Shown: positions 30,391 to 41,215, counted from the stretch's first letter. The stretch is DNA of 64,000 nucleotides from Oegoconia quadripuncta (GCA_949316235.1 OX438752.1:3433001-3497000); one strand, 5' to 3'. Made by a program: numbers and translations. The notes: generated from the sequence alone by a model not told the origin.

Positions 30391-30845
30391 TGTTATAATA
30401 AATTGTAGAATTTTTGGTTATAAATATTGTACGTAGAAAAAGATATAGGTATAGGTAATTCACAAAAACAAAGCAGACTGAATAGGTAGGGAGAAAGTCG
30501 TTAATAAATTTAATTCTGTGCACATGTCATACTTGCTTATCATATAAATACCATATAATACAAGTAGCAAATAGATAGTTTGATTACTAATTCAAATTCC
30601 AAGAAACGGCAATTGTAATATGATAAAATGAATAGGCATATTGCCAATAGTTATCATACGAGGTCTAACAATATTTAATATACATAGATATATAATAAGA
30701 TTTCCATATTGTCTGTATGTGTTATTAGGTAACAAACTTATTCCAATATTAAAATAAATGAATGAGGATAAACTACAATAATTACAGTAATTAATGAAAA
30801 TGAAATCCGTCCCAGTGCGTGTCGGGTCACGCGCAATGTGTTCCT
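30391..30845. other. Unassigned AT-rich stretch
   Basis: No feature supported. Confidence 0.4.
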
Positions 30846-30935
30846 TAACACGTTAACTGCCGCGACGCAGACACAATTGAAAATCAATTGTTTTCCGGTC
30901 ACCGGTGACCGGCGTGGCGCTCAAAGGCTTAATTT
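30846..30935 (+). repeat. Palindromic element end, plus orientation
   Basis: 'cgttaactgccgcgacgcag', 'acacaattgaaaatcaattg', then the perfect palindrome CCGGTCACCGGTGACCGG and 'cgtggcgctcaaagg'. Complement of 7243-7323. Confidence 0.6.
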
Positions 30936-31565
30936 CCCGTAATATATGAGGACGCTTTGCAGCGTCAAAGTGTTGTGGAATCATTTACCTCCTCCAATGA
31001 AATGTGAAGCGGTGCTCACTTTTAAGAGCGAATGTAAAAGTGATACTTAAGTAATCAAATAACATTTAAATGAACCAAACAACAAACAAACCAAAATAAA
31101 CGATAACATATTTTGTATTTTGCGGGCGCCATGTTGGCATTTTCCCTTACATTTACACGTTAACATTATTAATTATATTAATAATATAATACAACGTATA
31201 CGTTATTTTGTTATTATTATTATTTTGTTTATTTTCCCTTCTTCCTGGCGCAGTCGGGTAATAATAGCGTACATCAGGGGTTCTACCGCCTAACTCAAAG
31301 CTATGGCTATAAGAAAGCACTGAGTGTAAATGTGTGAGTAGTCTCGTGAACCCTGTTAATAACTATATCGTGTAATCTGCTTAGAGAATTAATACAGAAC
31401 CACTGATACACACTGATAAATATCTAAGACCAACATCTTATACCCTGATTTGACACTAATCATTATTTGAAGAATATTGAACAGCACGCCATCTAGTGGC
31501 TTTGTGCTGAGATGTTATTCTACAATGATTAAATTGTACTTACCAAGCTTATTGTGGTTAACATG
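30936..31565. other. Unassigned stretch
   Basis: 31160-31225 is a TTA/TAT-rich low-complexity run. No gene. Confidence 0.4.
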
Positions 31566-31570
31566 TAAAT

Positions 31571-32226
31571 GGCCTGTTTTCATTTACACTGAGACTCGCT
31601 CTGGGTATAATAACCGATCGTACACATATTCACACATTCTAGAAATAAAACAACACCATGATGTTCGATCATAGAACTCCGCCATCGAATTAAGAAAATG
31701 GGATTCCGTGACTCCGAACTATGTACGCGTGCGTTCACTGTCTAGTTCAAACTGTCGCGTATGACAGCGGCGGTAGGTAAGTACAACCTACTGGCCTGTT
31801 TTCACTGAGACTCTCGCTCTGGGTATAATAACCGATCGTACACATATTCACACATTTTAGAAATAAAACAACACCATGATGTTCGATCATAGAACTCCGC
31901 CATCGAATTACGAAGATGAGATTCCGTGACTCCGAACTATGTACGCGTGCGTTCACTGTCTAGTTCAAACTGTCGCGTATGACAGCAGCGGTAGGTAAGT
32001 ACAACCTACTGGCCTGTTTTCACTGAGACTCTCGCTCTGGGTATAATAACCGATCGTACACATATTCACACATTCTAGAAATAAAACAACACCATGATGT
32101 TCGATCATAAACTCCGCCATCGAATTACGAAGATAGGATTCCGTGACTCCGAACTATGTACGCGTGCGTTCACTGTCTAGTTCAAACTGTCGCGTATGAC
32201 AGCGGCGGTAGGTAAGTACAACCTAC
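31571..32226. repeat. Three-copy tandem repeat, about 220 bp
   Basis: Units begin with ggcctgttttca at 31571, 31793 and 32011 (periods 222 and 218). All contain 'ataataaccgatcgtacaca', 'acaccatgatgttcgatcat', 'tactgaactatgtacgcgtg'-like text and 'gtcgcgtatgacagc', ending 'gtaggtaagtacaacctac'. Copies are nearly identical, so the array is young. No ORF spans the units. The function is unknown. Confidence 0.9.
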
Positions 32227-32229
32227 ATG

Positions 32230-32795
32230 TTGTACAATATTAGGAGAACGCAGGGTTCGAAGTGCCGATTTTCATACACACGTACAAAATATAGGTTGAT
32301 CTGCATACTGCAGGTGCGAAATTTATTCTGGTTTTAAAGTATATATTTACGGAATTGTTAATATTTCTTTGCTAAAAGTCGGCAAGGAACAACGCATCCC
32401 GTTGTGGGGCGGGATGTTCCGTTGTTGAGGTAAATTGTTCCTGTAGAAGATTTGATACATTATTAAATCAGTGTTATAATATAAATATGTATAAATGAAA
32501 TAAAAGGGTTAGATCCATGGCTCATGTATTATAAAAGAACGAAATATGGCATATTTTTGGAAATAATTAACAAAAACTTCTATTTTTAAAAGGCAAACAA
32601 AAACTTGAATGCAAAATTCTTAATATCCAAATAATTATGAAAGTAAAAGTTATTAAACAGTCTTTATATATTTATATAATATCTTTAAACAATAAACAAA
32701 AATCAGTCTTAAATGGTTTCTGCATAACGTTCAATTTTTGTATTTTATCGTGACATCATTAGATCAGTGAAAATGTATTTTACTATTATTGACTT
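32230..32795. other. Unassigned stretch with an imperfect hairpin
   Basis: 32387-32430 pairs aacaacgcatcccg with cgggatgttccgttgtt. No coding signal. Confidence 0.4.
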
Positions 32796-32950
32796 ATTTA
32801 AAAAGAGCAACCCTGGAGTTTCTTGCTCGTTCTTCTCTGGGGAGACTGCCTAGTGAATGAGCGATAACTGTATGTCATGATGATTTCAAATGTTATTCTT
32901 ATAACTTACGAAATAAAAACATTTTTGATTTTGATTTTTGATTTTGTATT
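32796..32950 (+). mobile_element. LINE 3' UTR with (TTTTGAT)n tail
   Basis: 'agagcaaccctggagtttct', 'cttctctggggagactgcc', then aaaaacatttttgattttga and more units. Same family as 27445-27570. Confidence 0.6.
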
Positions 32951-33249
32951 GCAAACGCCACATATCATTTAATCGTAAGTAAACGCAACGCAACCGGTTA
33001 AAAAAAAAGAGTAAATTGTCATCGTAATTAACAAGAACAATAGAGATAGGTAGAACTCATTGGACTTAAGATAAAAATAAATAGATATAGTTTGTACCGT
33101 TCCTTCTAAATGTCTTTAAATTTTGAACTAGTCTGTACCTGTTCGCCTAGTAGTAAGTGCCTAACTTACTTGCAGTAGTTAGTGTTGTGGGCGAATATAG
33201 GTACTCGTGATGTAATGTTGTTAAACGCACGAATATTAATTACCTATTG

Positions 33250-33680
33250 TGTTTAACTTACTTAACCTGGCGTTGCGAAGAGACGTCGCGTCCCTCTGCA
33301 TTCTCTATCGCATATTTCATGGGGAGTGTTATGAAGAACTGTTCGAGCTTAATACCCGCTGCTCAATTTAACCGATACACTTGTCGCCGAAAGTTAAATT
33401 TCCATCCACATCACCTGGATGAGTGGAAGTCTACCACTGTACGTTTCTCAAGAAACTTCTTACCACGTACGACCACCCCTGTGGAACGGACTTCCGGCAG
33501 CGGTATTCCCGAACGAGTACGACATTGGAACCTTCAAGAAACGAGCCTACACCTTCCTCAAAGGCCGGCAACGCATCTGTGACCCTTTTGGTGTTGCGGG
33601 TGTCCATGGGCGGCGGTGATTGCTTTCCATCAGGTGGCCCGCATGCTCGTTTGCCGCCCTCTCATATATAAAAAAAAACT
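33250..33680 (+). pseudogene. LINE-Z ORF C-terminus and 3' end
   Basis: With one frameshift near 33415: [70 protein letters not shown] text, [20 protein letters not shown] and [14 protein letters not shown] stop, then 'ccgccctctcatatataaaa'. This is the end of a jockey-group-like LINE RT ORF. Other 3' ends of the family: 44219-44345 (minus) and 44678-44811 (plus). Confidence 0.75.
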
Positions 33681-34046
33681 AATATTATTAATTAAATTAA
33701 TACGATTGAATAAAAACGCTGCTCACAGTTATACATATAGGTAACATACGCGTACTTATTATCGACATAGTTATGTATACATGCAGACTCTTCAGCTTTT
33801 TGACTAACTGACAAATCAGAAAGTACCTACATTTTTATAAAGAACACTCGCTGTACCTATCTATTGTTAATTTATATCGATTGTTCGAGATAATTATTAT
33901 ATAGGGTGTTATAAAATTGCGTGCTATAGCTTAGGGGCAATAAAGTAACTTTACTTCACGCAATTTAATTTTGGTACATTCTGCACTTATTTATTTTAAT
34001 TTAATTGCAGACTTGCCAGGTAATTAATATAAATATGAAGATTACT
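33681..34046. other. Unassigned stretch
   Basis: A loose inverted pair, aaaattgcgtg (33914) and cacgcaatttaatttt (33957). No gene. Confidence 0.35.
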
Positions 34047-34049
34047 ATA

Positions 34050-34914
34050 CAGGGCGTCCCAAAGTTATGGGACATGAAGGGGAAGTACCTTAAATATTGT
34101 AGATAGTGAATTTTGCTCAAAGAAGACTTTATGTTATTTTTAAAAGTTAGTAATTCTGCATTCATAGATTTTCTAAAAATTACTTGCTTCGGCTGGGAAT
34201 CGAACCGACTTAAATGTGAAAAAAAAAACACCCTACTTTTATGATGCCAATCGAAAGAATAGCTAAAAAATAATAACTCTGCCTAAGTAACATAGTATTT
34301 TAAAAGAAAGGAACAACATAAAATGATTGAGTCAAATTTCAAGAAAGTTATTTATTGCTAAAGTGATTTCTTCTTTTGGGGATACGTGAAAGATATGCTA
34401 TACAAAAAGCGATACGAGAACGTAGGCGAGTTGCAAACAGAATTGTGCCATATCACATCGAGTGTTCACCATAAAATGATTAGAAAATCAACAGGCAGCG
34501 GGCTCATTAAAAGATTGACGATTTGCGTAAGACAAGAGGGATCACATTTTGAGCATTTAATTAATTAATTTACAAAAAAATACCTACTTAATTGACTACG
34601 GCAGTTTCATGTATGTTTTTTATTTGATTAAAATGATTAATTTCACGTTGTTCCTTTCTTTTAAAATACTATGTTACTTAGGCAGAGTTATTATTTTTTA
34701 GCTATTCTTTCGATTGGCATCATAAAAGTAGGGTGTTTTTTTTTTCACATTTGAGTCGGTTCGATTCCCAGCCGAAGCAAATAATTTTTAGAAAATCTAT
34801 GAATGCAGAATTACTAACTTTTAAAAATAACATAAAGTCTTCTTTGAGCAAAATTCACTATCTACGATATTTAAGGTACTTCCCCTTCATGTCCCATAAC
34901 TTTGGGACGCCCTG
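34050..34914 (+). mobile_element. Deletion derivative of the mariner (865 bp)
   Basis: Ends and both 268-bp TIRs are almost identical to 8570-10475, with TA at 34048-34049 and 34915-34916. The left part matches to ttatttattgc (8877), then about six new bases, then gatttcttcttttggggata (from 9926). All but the last ~60 transposase codons are gone (34386-34568 open). Non-autonomous. The near-identity to the longer copy implies recent movement. Confidence 0.9.
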
Positions 34915-35370
34915 TATAGTATGAAGAAACTACGTCTGAAATAAAACATGTGCAAGAAGAAAAAGATATTTATTTGTTTCGTGTTCATTTACTTACATAT
35001 TGAGTTTAATTGCTTTTTGAATTTAAATGAATTTAAAATTTATCGTAAAGTTGAAAATTACAATTAAAAATGTGTCTTTATTTTGTAATTTTTATTTCGG
35101 AAAATTTTGTAAATTTTTGAGACTGATAATAATTTATATAGAATACTGTTTGTGGTTCGTTACTTCCTTATTAGCTTTATTGACTTTGATTTCTGTTTTT
35201 CATTATTTTGATAGAATAAAGCATAAATTAGAAAAAATATGATTGTTTTTTTTTTTATAAATTGCTTTTATTGTATATAGCATAGCTGGCATTTCAATGT
35301 AATTTTTTGTATTGGAAGTTGGATAATCGGTGTAATAGTTTAGAAAATAAACAAAAATAACGCCTCCTGT
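34915..35370. other. Unassigned AT-rich stretch
   Basis: A 71-codon frame (35027-35242) is composed of lysine, phenylalanine and leucine codons from AT-rich DNA. Not supported as a gene. Confidence 0.4.
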
Positions 35371-35373
35371 AAA

Positions 35374-35395
35374 ATATATATATATATATATATAT
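35374..35395. repeat. (TA)n microsatellite
   Basis: Eleven or so TA units. Confidence 0.8.
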
Positions 35396-35397
35396 TG

Positions 35398-35462
35398 TTG
35401 TTAGAGCATTTTTAAATGTCCATCTGGCTAGTTACCGCCATCTTATCTATGTTGGCGGCGTG
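35398..35462 (+). mobile_element. SINE-B fragment
   Basis: 'aaatgtccatctggctagtt' and 'accgccatcttatct' match the SINE-B body (for example 47255-47290). Confidence 0.55.
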
Positions 35463-35464
35463 TC

Positions 35465-36480
35465 GTAAAGAAATAACTATAAATTAGAAATTTAGAAAAC
35501 CTCTGAGAAAGCAAGCGATACAATGATCCAGAAAAATCAAACCAACTGTGTTAAAAGCTTCATATCTTCAAAACGGCTTAACTGATTTTCATCATACATG
35601 GCTAGTAACCTGTTCCCTCGTTTCAAAGCGCACTAAAATCGGACTACACTTTACTGACGTACGTCCGAACAAAGGCTGGATATACACACACAAAGTTATA
35701 ACACCTGCCGTTTTTTGTCGGGGTTTAAAGTGGAGATTGCGTTCTTTCATTACATTTTTCATTAGTAAACTTTTTCAAGAGGAGATTTTTAATTACCGCG
35801 CACACTTCAATTTTATCCATTGCGTATCTTGTGCGTTGTTGGTAAATACATGTGTAGGTATAAAGTAGGTACCTATTGAAGTAATCTAAAGCTTGATAAT
35901 TTCGCTTGGTATTAATGACGAAGTATTACATTAGGACTCATTCATTTTAGTATCTGGACAGTTTGCATTGTGCAGCAGTTCACTGAGTTCGTAACAATTG
36001 GAGCTTGCCGTGACCTTGGAAAAGGCGAGTTATTTTTAATTAAATTTTCATTGATTTATTTCATAATTATCATTTGAAATAATATAGATATTAATGTGAA
36101 ATATTTACTCTCTAATTTTGGATATTCCGCTTTGTGTTGATAGTGCGAAACAGACACCTACTTAGTGATTTTGTGTAGTGCGAGTGCGAACGATATAATT
36201 TAGTTACCTACCATTATTTAATTATCTTTTTTCTCATGTAAGTGACTGCTGTCTTTATGTGAAATAAAGAATCATTGAACTGAAACACTACATTTTTAAA
36301 CTTAAATTAAAATAACTGGAAATATTGCTCATTCACAAAGCCAACTACAAGAACGAGTAAGAAACCGAAACGTTGATTTTATTAAGTAGATTTTGGGTTA
36401 CAATCTGTAATTTTACAAGCGGAGAAAAACTATTATAATAAATAATAGTAATAAATAAATAATGATTATAAATATTTCGG
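35465..36480. other. Old repeat remnants
   Basis: 35550-35710 ('cttcaaaacggcttaactg', 'attttcatcatacatggc') has the style of a dispersed insect repeat body. The rest is unassigned. No gene. Confidence 0.35.
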
Positions 36481-36486
36481 ACACTT

Positions 36487-36600
36487 TCGGACACCGATCA
36501 TTTAGTCCTAAGCTAAGCAAAGATTGTTCGATGGATACGGGATAACGGATAAACATGCATAAATATGTGTTTTTTTCTTCATTAATCATATGTACCAATT
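36487..36600 (-). mobile_element. SINE-C partial copy
   Basis: 'acaccgatcatttagtccta', 'agctaagcaaag' and 'ataacggataaacatgcata' match the SINE-C tail half at 54128-54190. Confidence 0.6.
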
Positions 36601-36899
36601 TACAAAAAAAAAAGAGTATTTGTGTAGTTTGTTGATAATGGTAATGGTATCTGCCTGCCAGTGCGGTGGTCTCCATCCGAGAACTTTAATGCCCCTTTTA
36701 TTAATGTGTGTACAATCGGCAACACAATTAAGGTAGCAGACTTAATTTTTATGATATTGCTTAGAGGGTCTTGGTTGGATTTTGTTATATTTTGCTTTAC
36801 ACCTTGATCGGTGTATATCATGTGATAGATAAGTTTCAGTTAAACTTAAATAACGTGTAAGTATACATAACGTCAGAAAATCAGATTATTAAATCAAAT
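36601..36899. other. Unassigned stretch
   Basis: 36660-36800 has no recognisable repeat or ORF. Confidence 0.4.
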
Positions 36900-37257
36900 A
36901 TATCCTTATCTATGAAATTAGCGTTTTTTATGAAGAATTTCATTAAGTCTGTTTTTTTGAACTTTGTGTGTATTATCGGATAACATTAAGTTAAGTATAG
37001 GCAGCGTTAATTTTTAAAAGTAACCGCTTTATAAAAGTTTCAACGAATCTAAGAAATGATTATGGGAAGCACATGAAAAGAGCTCTGTTCAAATTTTTTT
37101 TATTATGTGATTTAGCCCAGAAATTAAAAAATATTTCATGTGAAACCTTGAAATAATATTCCATTTTCCAAATAAAAAACCAATTTGGATACAGCTTTGA
37201 AAATCGCAGAAAGTACATATGATTAACGAAGAAAAAAACTCCAATTTCATAGGTAAA
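36900..37257. mobile_element. Mariner-derived MITE, second copy
   Basis: Ends tatccttatctatgaaatta and ccaatttcataggtaaa; the interior (attatcggataacattaagt; gtaaccgctttat) follows 22907-23323. More diverged, and the terminal TTAGG is lost. Confidence 0.7.
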
Positions 37258-37424
37258 TAAATTGCATAACGTCTAAAATAAATTCCAATATTAAATAAAT
37301 TACATAACGTCCCTTAGTCACCTTTAACGACACCCACGGGAAGAGACGGGTTGGTTCTATTCCAACTTAATTTTACTTCAGACTCTCTCTTATATATATT
37401 TATTAAGGCCTACTTTGCCGTTAT

Positions 37425-37660
37425 ACGTGATAATTTATGGCACTGAAACGTAGTCTCTCATTATGGGCCTGACAAGAAAACTCAAATGAGCTGTGGTCAG
37501 GGCTCAGTGTTTCACTACGTCACATAATAAATGCAGTACTAACGTACGTACGTATCGTACTGACTACGTGATCGAATCAGGAATTAAGAAATCTGTACGC
37601 GAACGATAAGTCACGGACATAGCCGGACGGATTAGGAAGTAGAAGTGGCAGTGGACATAT
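37425..37660 (+). pseudogene. Decayed RTE-like LINE fragment
   Basis: 'gataatttatggcactgaaa', 'ctctcattatgggcctgaca', 'gtgatcgaatcaggaattaa' and 'gaagtggcagtggaca' track 19440-19620, with many indels. Confidence 0.6.
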
Positions 37661-38689
37661 TCATTTATTCATGTGTACATTAGATCTTAAAAAAAACAAT
37701 AGTCCATACATGAATTAATAATACTTAAGCTGGTATCCTGGAAAATATAAAACCGTGTGTACCTGATGAGTACGTCACACGACGACGGCGGCCGCGACTA
37801 CTGGCGGTACCCAGTGGGCGCACCAACTTGTTGAGGAAGGCTCCCTTGACGCGATTCATATTTTAAACGAGGTAGCGGAGAGAATAGACTTGTTCTCATG
37901 TCCTCTGAGTGAATTGACAAAAGTCGCGCTATATGTTGTATGTTATATAAGTAGCTAATGATTAGTATATGCTTAAATTATAATTTTATTGTTTTATATA
38001 TTAACTATATACTATTTAGTTGGTTCGTACATATTGCATTGGTTTCGACTGTAATGATAATGTATCGTAATAATAATAATAATAAATAAATAAAAAATGA
38101 AACCCTGTAAGGACACGGCAGACTCTAAACTTAATCTAAAATAATTAATTGTATTGACTATTCTAATTATCACAACACATTATTATGTTTAGCTATTTAT
38201 TGTTAATATTTTAATTATTATTGATATATCTATGTAATTATAAATATTTTAATTATAAATATCTGTTTAATACTTATCAATTTTTAATTTATCTTCCATG
38301 TATTCATGAATTGTATAGTTACATTTTTCAATTAATATAGATTTAAATTTGTTGCAGAATATTTTATCCTTTTGCTCTTTTTTTAATATGTCAGGGATTT
38401 TATTATATATAAGAACGGATTGGTAGTGAGGACTGTTTCTAAATATTTCTAATCTGGGTATTGGGTGAACTAGTTTTGTATGATGACGGACATTTTTATT
38501 TTATTCAAATAATTCTATATGCTTCCTTACAAACATGACACATAGCTCGAATTAATTCCTTTTAAAAATGCAAACGGTGGTTTTTGCAAAAGCAGAAATT
38601 GGCGTGTATATTTTAAACAGAATTAGAAATAGCTAATCTTTGCCGGTGTATTTTTTTTTATGATTGACTGGATTCGCGTTTGACCACAA
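37661..38689. other. AT-rich stretch with LINE-like tails
   Basis: Low-complexity (AAT)n at 38070-38092 follows 'cgactgtaatgataatgtat', as at a LINE 3' end. No ORF supported. Confidence 0.35.
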
Positions 38690-39035
38690 TCTCACCTGAT
38701 GGAAAGTGACGATGTGGTCGAAGATGAACTACGCGATCCCAGTTTGCTTATCCACTCTGCTCCTGAAAATCCCACGGTTGTAGGATTCAGGAAAGACTGA
38801 CGCCGGAAGGGCGTTCCATGCCTTGGCTGTTCGGATGATGAATAAAGAATCGAACTTCTTACTGCGAATGTTCGGTATATTAACTATATACGGGTGGAAT
38901 CCCTCCCCACGCCTAGTGGTCCGAAGATGGAAGGGCGACGGTGGAATAAGATTATGTAAATCCAAAGTATTGAGTTTATTCAAATTTGTAACGTTATACC
39001 TAAGTATTATCAGAACGACTCGAACATTTCTGCCC
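38690..39035 (-). pseudogene. LINE ORF C-terminus
   Basis: The minus frame reads NTLDLHNLIPPSPFHLRTTR, RGEGFHPYIVNIPNIRSKKF, DSLFIIRTAKAWNALPASVF and PESYNRGIFRSRVDK. 'WN.LP..VFP..Y....F' is the usual end of jockey/CR1-group LINE ORFs. 5'-truncated. Confidence 0.7.
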
Positions 39036-39092
39036 AACACCTTTATTTACTACATGTTTTGTTTGGGTCCTCAGTTTTCTTTTCTTTATAAG

Positions 39093-39425
39093 ATAACTAG
39101 CTTTCCGCCCGCGGCTTTGCCTGCGTGGTATTACGTTATCGCGGAAATTTGTTTACCTCGCGTTAACTATTTTTATTAATGCAAATTAGTGGAAAAAATA
39201 AGAAATGCCGTAGCAACATACCCAAACATAGGTTGACTGGAATAGAACTTCCAGTAAATCTATACTGGAAGAGATTCCTAATACTTAACAACTTTATCGG
39301 GATAAAAATATCCTATGTCTCAATCCGGGGTATATTCTACCTACATACCAAATTTCATCCAAATCCGTTCATCCGTTTCGCCGTGATTTACCAACAAACA
39401 AAGAAACATCCAAACTTTGGAATTT
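39093..39425 (+). repeat. Dispersed insect repeat (ctagctttccgcccgcggc)
   Basis: Starts 'actagctttccgcccgcggc' and ends 'accaaatttcatccaaatcc', 'gttcatccgtttcgccgtga' and 'caaacaaagaaacatccaaa'. A partial minus copy is at 56800-56925 ('tttggatgtttatttgtttg'). Non-coding; the class is uncertain. Confidence 0.5.
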
Positions 39426-39800
39426 TTAATTTTTTTATAATTTATAATTTACAACATTAGTTTAGATAATCTACCACCGTCAGCTCCACAGTAAAAATCA
39501 TCCTATTACAATAATTTTTACTTTAATTACATTGAAAATACAATACAATACAAATACACTTTATTGCACAACAGATAAGAAAATACAATTTCAGAAAAGT
39601 GGTAAGAATAGAATGTACAATTTGGCGACCTTACTTACTTAATAACTTTAATTATAAGATTTTACTTATAATTTTAATGGTACTGCCATAAATACATTCT
39701 TTAGTGTGAGCAACTACTCAGCTGTAGGGGGACTGAAAATCAGCTGCTTTGCTAAGGCCCTACCCATTCATATCAACTTTGTCCTAACTCTAATAAACTC
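39426..39800. mobile_element. LINE 3' end (minus) and unassigned flank
   Basis: 39537-39600: acaatacaatacaaatacac then tttattgcac, the complement of the tail at 27870-27930. The rest is unassigned. Confidence 0.4.
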
Positions 39801-39803
39801 TTA

Positions 39804-40287
39804 GGCCCGTATTAATAAACCAATCTCAATACAAGTCGTGAGGCTGTATCACCCGAGATTCGTCTTAAGAAGTTGACGTTATCTCAAGCTCCGTGCAAAT
39901 TTATAAACCAACCTTGAGATCTACTCAGCTGAGATCACTTCTCAAATATTCGCCTCGGCGGCGAATGAATGATAGTCTTGAGTTCCGTTAGTTAATACGT
40001 GGAACTCGGCGCACCTCTCAAGTGAGTACTGCTTAAGTATGCACATGCTTTTCAGGTCTCAAGTTAGGTTTATTAATCAACACGTTTACTTGAGACCGGC
40101 CACAAAACTGTTCTCAATCTTGACAATGGTTTATTAATACGGTTCTTAGAGAATACGTGAATCTCTCAAGTGAGTACTGCTTGAGTACTTCAGGTGCTTC
40201 AGGAGTACTTCAGGTCTCAAGTTCGGTTTACTTGAGACCGGTCACAAGACTGTTCTCAATCTTGTGAATGGTTTATTAATACGGGCC
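39804..40287. mobile_element. PIF/Harbinger-like MITE with duplicated end (484 bp)
   Basis: Ends ggcccgtattaataaacc and ggtttattaatacgggcc, with TTA at 39801-39803 and 40288-40290. An internal decayed end (tttattaatacggttctta, 40130) precedes a second copy of the right-hand 140 bp. It lies about 100 bp upstream of gene B's first conserved ATG and could contribute to its 5' region. Confidence 0.8.
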
Positions 40288-40356
40288 TTAGTTAATTATG
40301 TTAATTTTGGGATGGATAAATATCTTTCTATTTTTATTTTATTTATTTAATTGCTG

Positions 40357-40390
40357 AGGTTAACCTTATTATATTTACAGGTCCAATATA
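40357..40390 (+). promoter_or_regulatory. Predicted 3' splice site before gene B
   Basis: GGTTAAC (branch-type motif), ttattata, TTTACAG ending at 40380, then gtccaatata and ATGGC at 40391. The arrangement is nearly identical to that before gene A. Confidence 0.6.
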
Positions 40391-40444
40391 ATGGCATTTT
40401 ACTTCAAAAAGAAAACTTAAACAGCTGCTAGTCCGATAATAACC

Positions 40445-40984
40445 ATGGAAGCGGGAAGATATAATATTATAATTTCCCGAGATGACCGACAGGCTATTGA
40501 CGAACATGCAATCAAAAGAGTTATAATCATCAATATAACGAGAGCACTGAACGAAAATGTTCATAGTGAGAGGCTGAGCTTTGTTTCTTTTCAAAAGCCA
40601 TCATCAAATTGTTGCATAGTTACTGCAAAGAACCAACAGTCTGCCGACTTTATTATACAGGAATGTGTTTTTGAGGCTCAAGATAATTCGCCTATTCAAG
40701 TAAGAATAAGGAGCGCGGAGAAAAAAATTATCTGGATGTTTCTTCCAAAATCCAACAATGAACAAGACCCCTTCACCGTCATTAAGAACCAAAACAGCCA
40801 CCGGAACAACATAAAGATAAGTGAATGGGAACGCTACGATGAGTTAATTTCCAATTTTGGTACTCGTCTACTAATACAAATTCCTGGAGATGTAGCGGAT
40901 TTCTTTACGGCGGATATGGATACCTTAAATTATTTGTTGCATCAAATTCGTCCTATACTAATGCCAGACGATTTTCAATTGTAG
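40445..40984 (+). CDS. DUF4780-like protein (gene B)
   Basis: 179 codons, MEAGRYNIIISRDDRQAIDE to RPILMPDDFQL. N-half: IIISRDDRQ, then LSFVSFQKPSSNCCIVTAKN and QSADFIIQE, which follows the order of DUF4780 (P.F......v.C.de.t..wl). C-half: IIWMFLPKSNNEQDPFTVIK, NQNSHRNNIKISEW, GTRLLIQIPGDVADFF and MDTLNYLLHQIRP, which aligns with gene A throughout. The ATG at 40391 is in the same frame 18 codons upstream and matches gene A's start context, but TAA at 40418-40420 blocks it; I therefore use the ATG at 40445. No other stop interrupts. Domain assignment is from memory of the pattern. Function unknown. Confidence 0.65.
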   Translation: MEAGRYNIIISRDDRQAIDEHAIKRVIIINITRALNENVHSERLSFVSFQKPSSNCCIVTAKNQQSADFIIQECVFEAQDNSPIQVRIRSAEKKIIWMFLPKSNNEQDPFTVIKNQNSHRNNIKISEWERYDELISNFGTRLLIQIPGDVADFFTADMDTLNYLLHQIRPILMPDDFQL

Positions 40985-41059
40985 TAAAACAAAACGAATC
41001 AGAAGAGGAAGAGTACCTGCTCCAAAAATTTATAAAATTGTATGATTGTCGTAATTTAT

Positions 41060-41215
41060 ATTAAAAAAAATCTCTGAGTTTCTTGCGCCGCTTTTTTACC
41101 AAAGATTTATTTCCCGTTCCGAAGCAGTTGTAGCTTGGACATACTGACAGACAGATAAATGCAATAAGCCCTTTTATTTCCAGTAGCTTTAAATTGACAA
41201 ACAAATAACAAAATT
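41060..41215 (+). mobile_element. LINE-X 3' UTR fragment
   Basis: 'ctgagtttcttgcgccgctt', 'gcttggacatactgacagac' and 'tttatttccagtagctttaa' match 52610-52700. It begins about 75 bp beyond gene B's stop. Confidence 0.65.

Noticed and set aside
35548..35868. 106-codon plus-strand ORF
   Set aside because: Runs through a dispersed-repeat-like segment; no domain.
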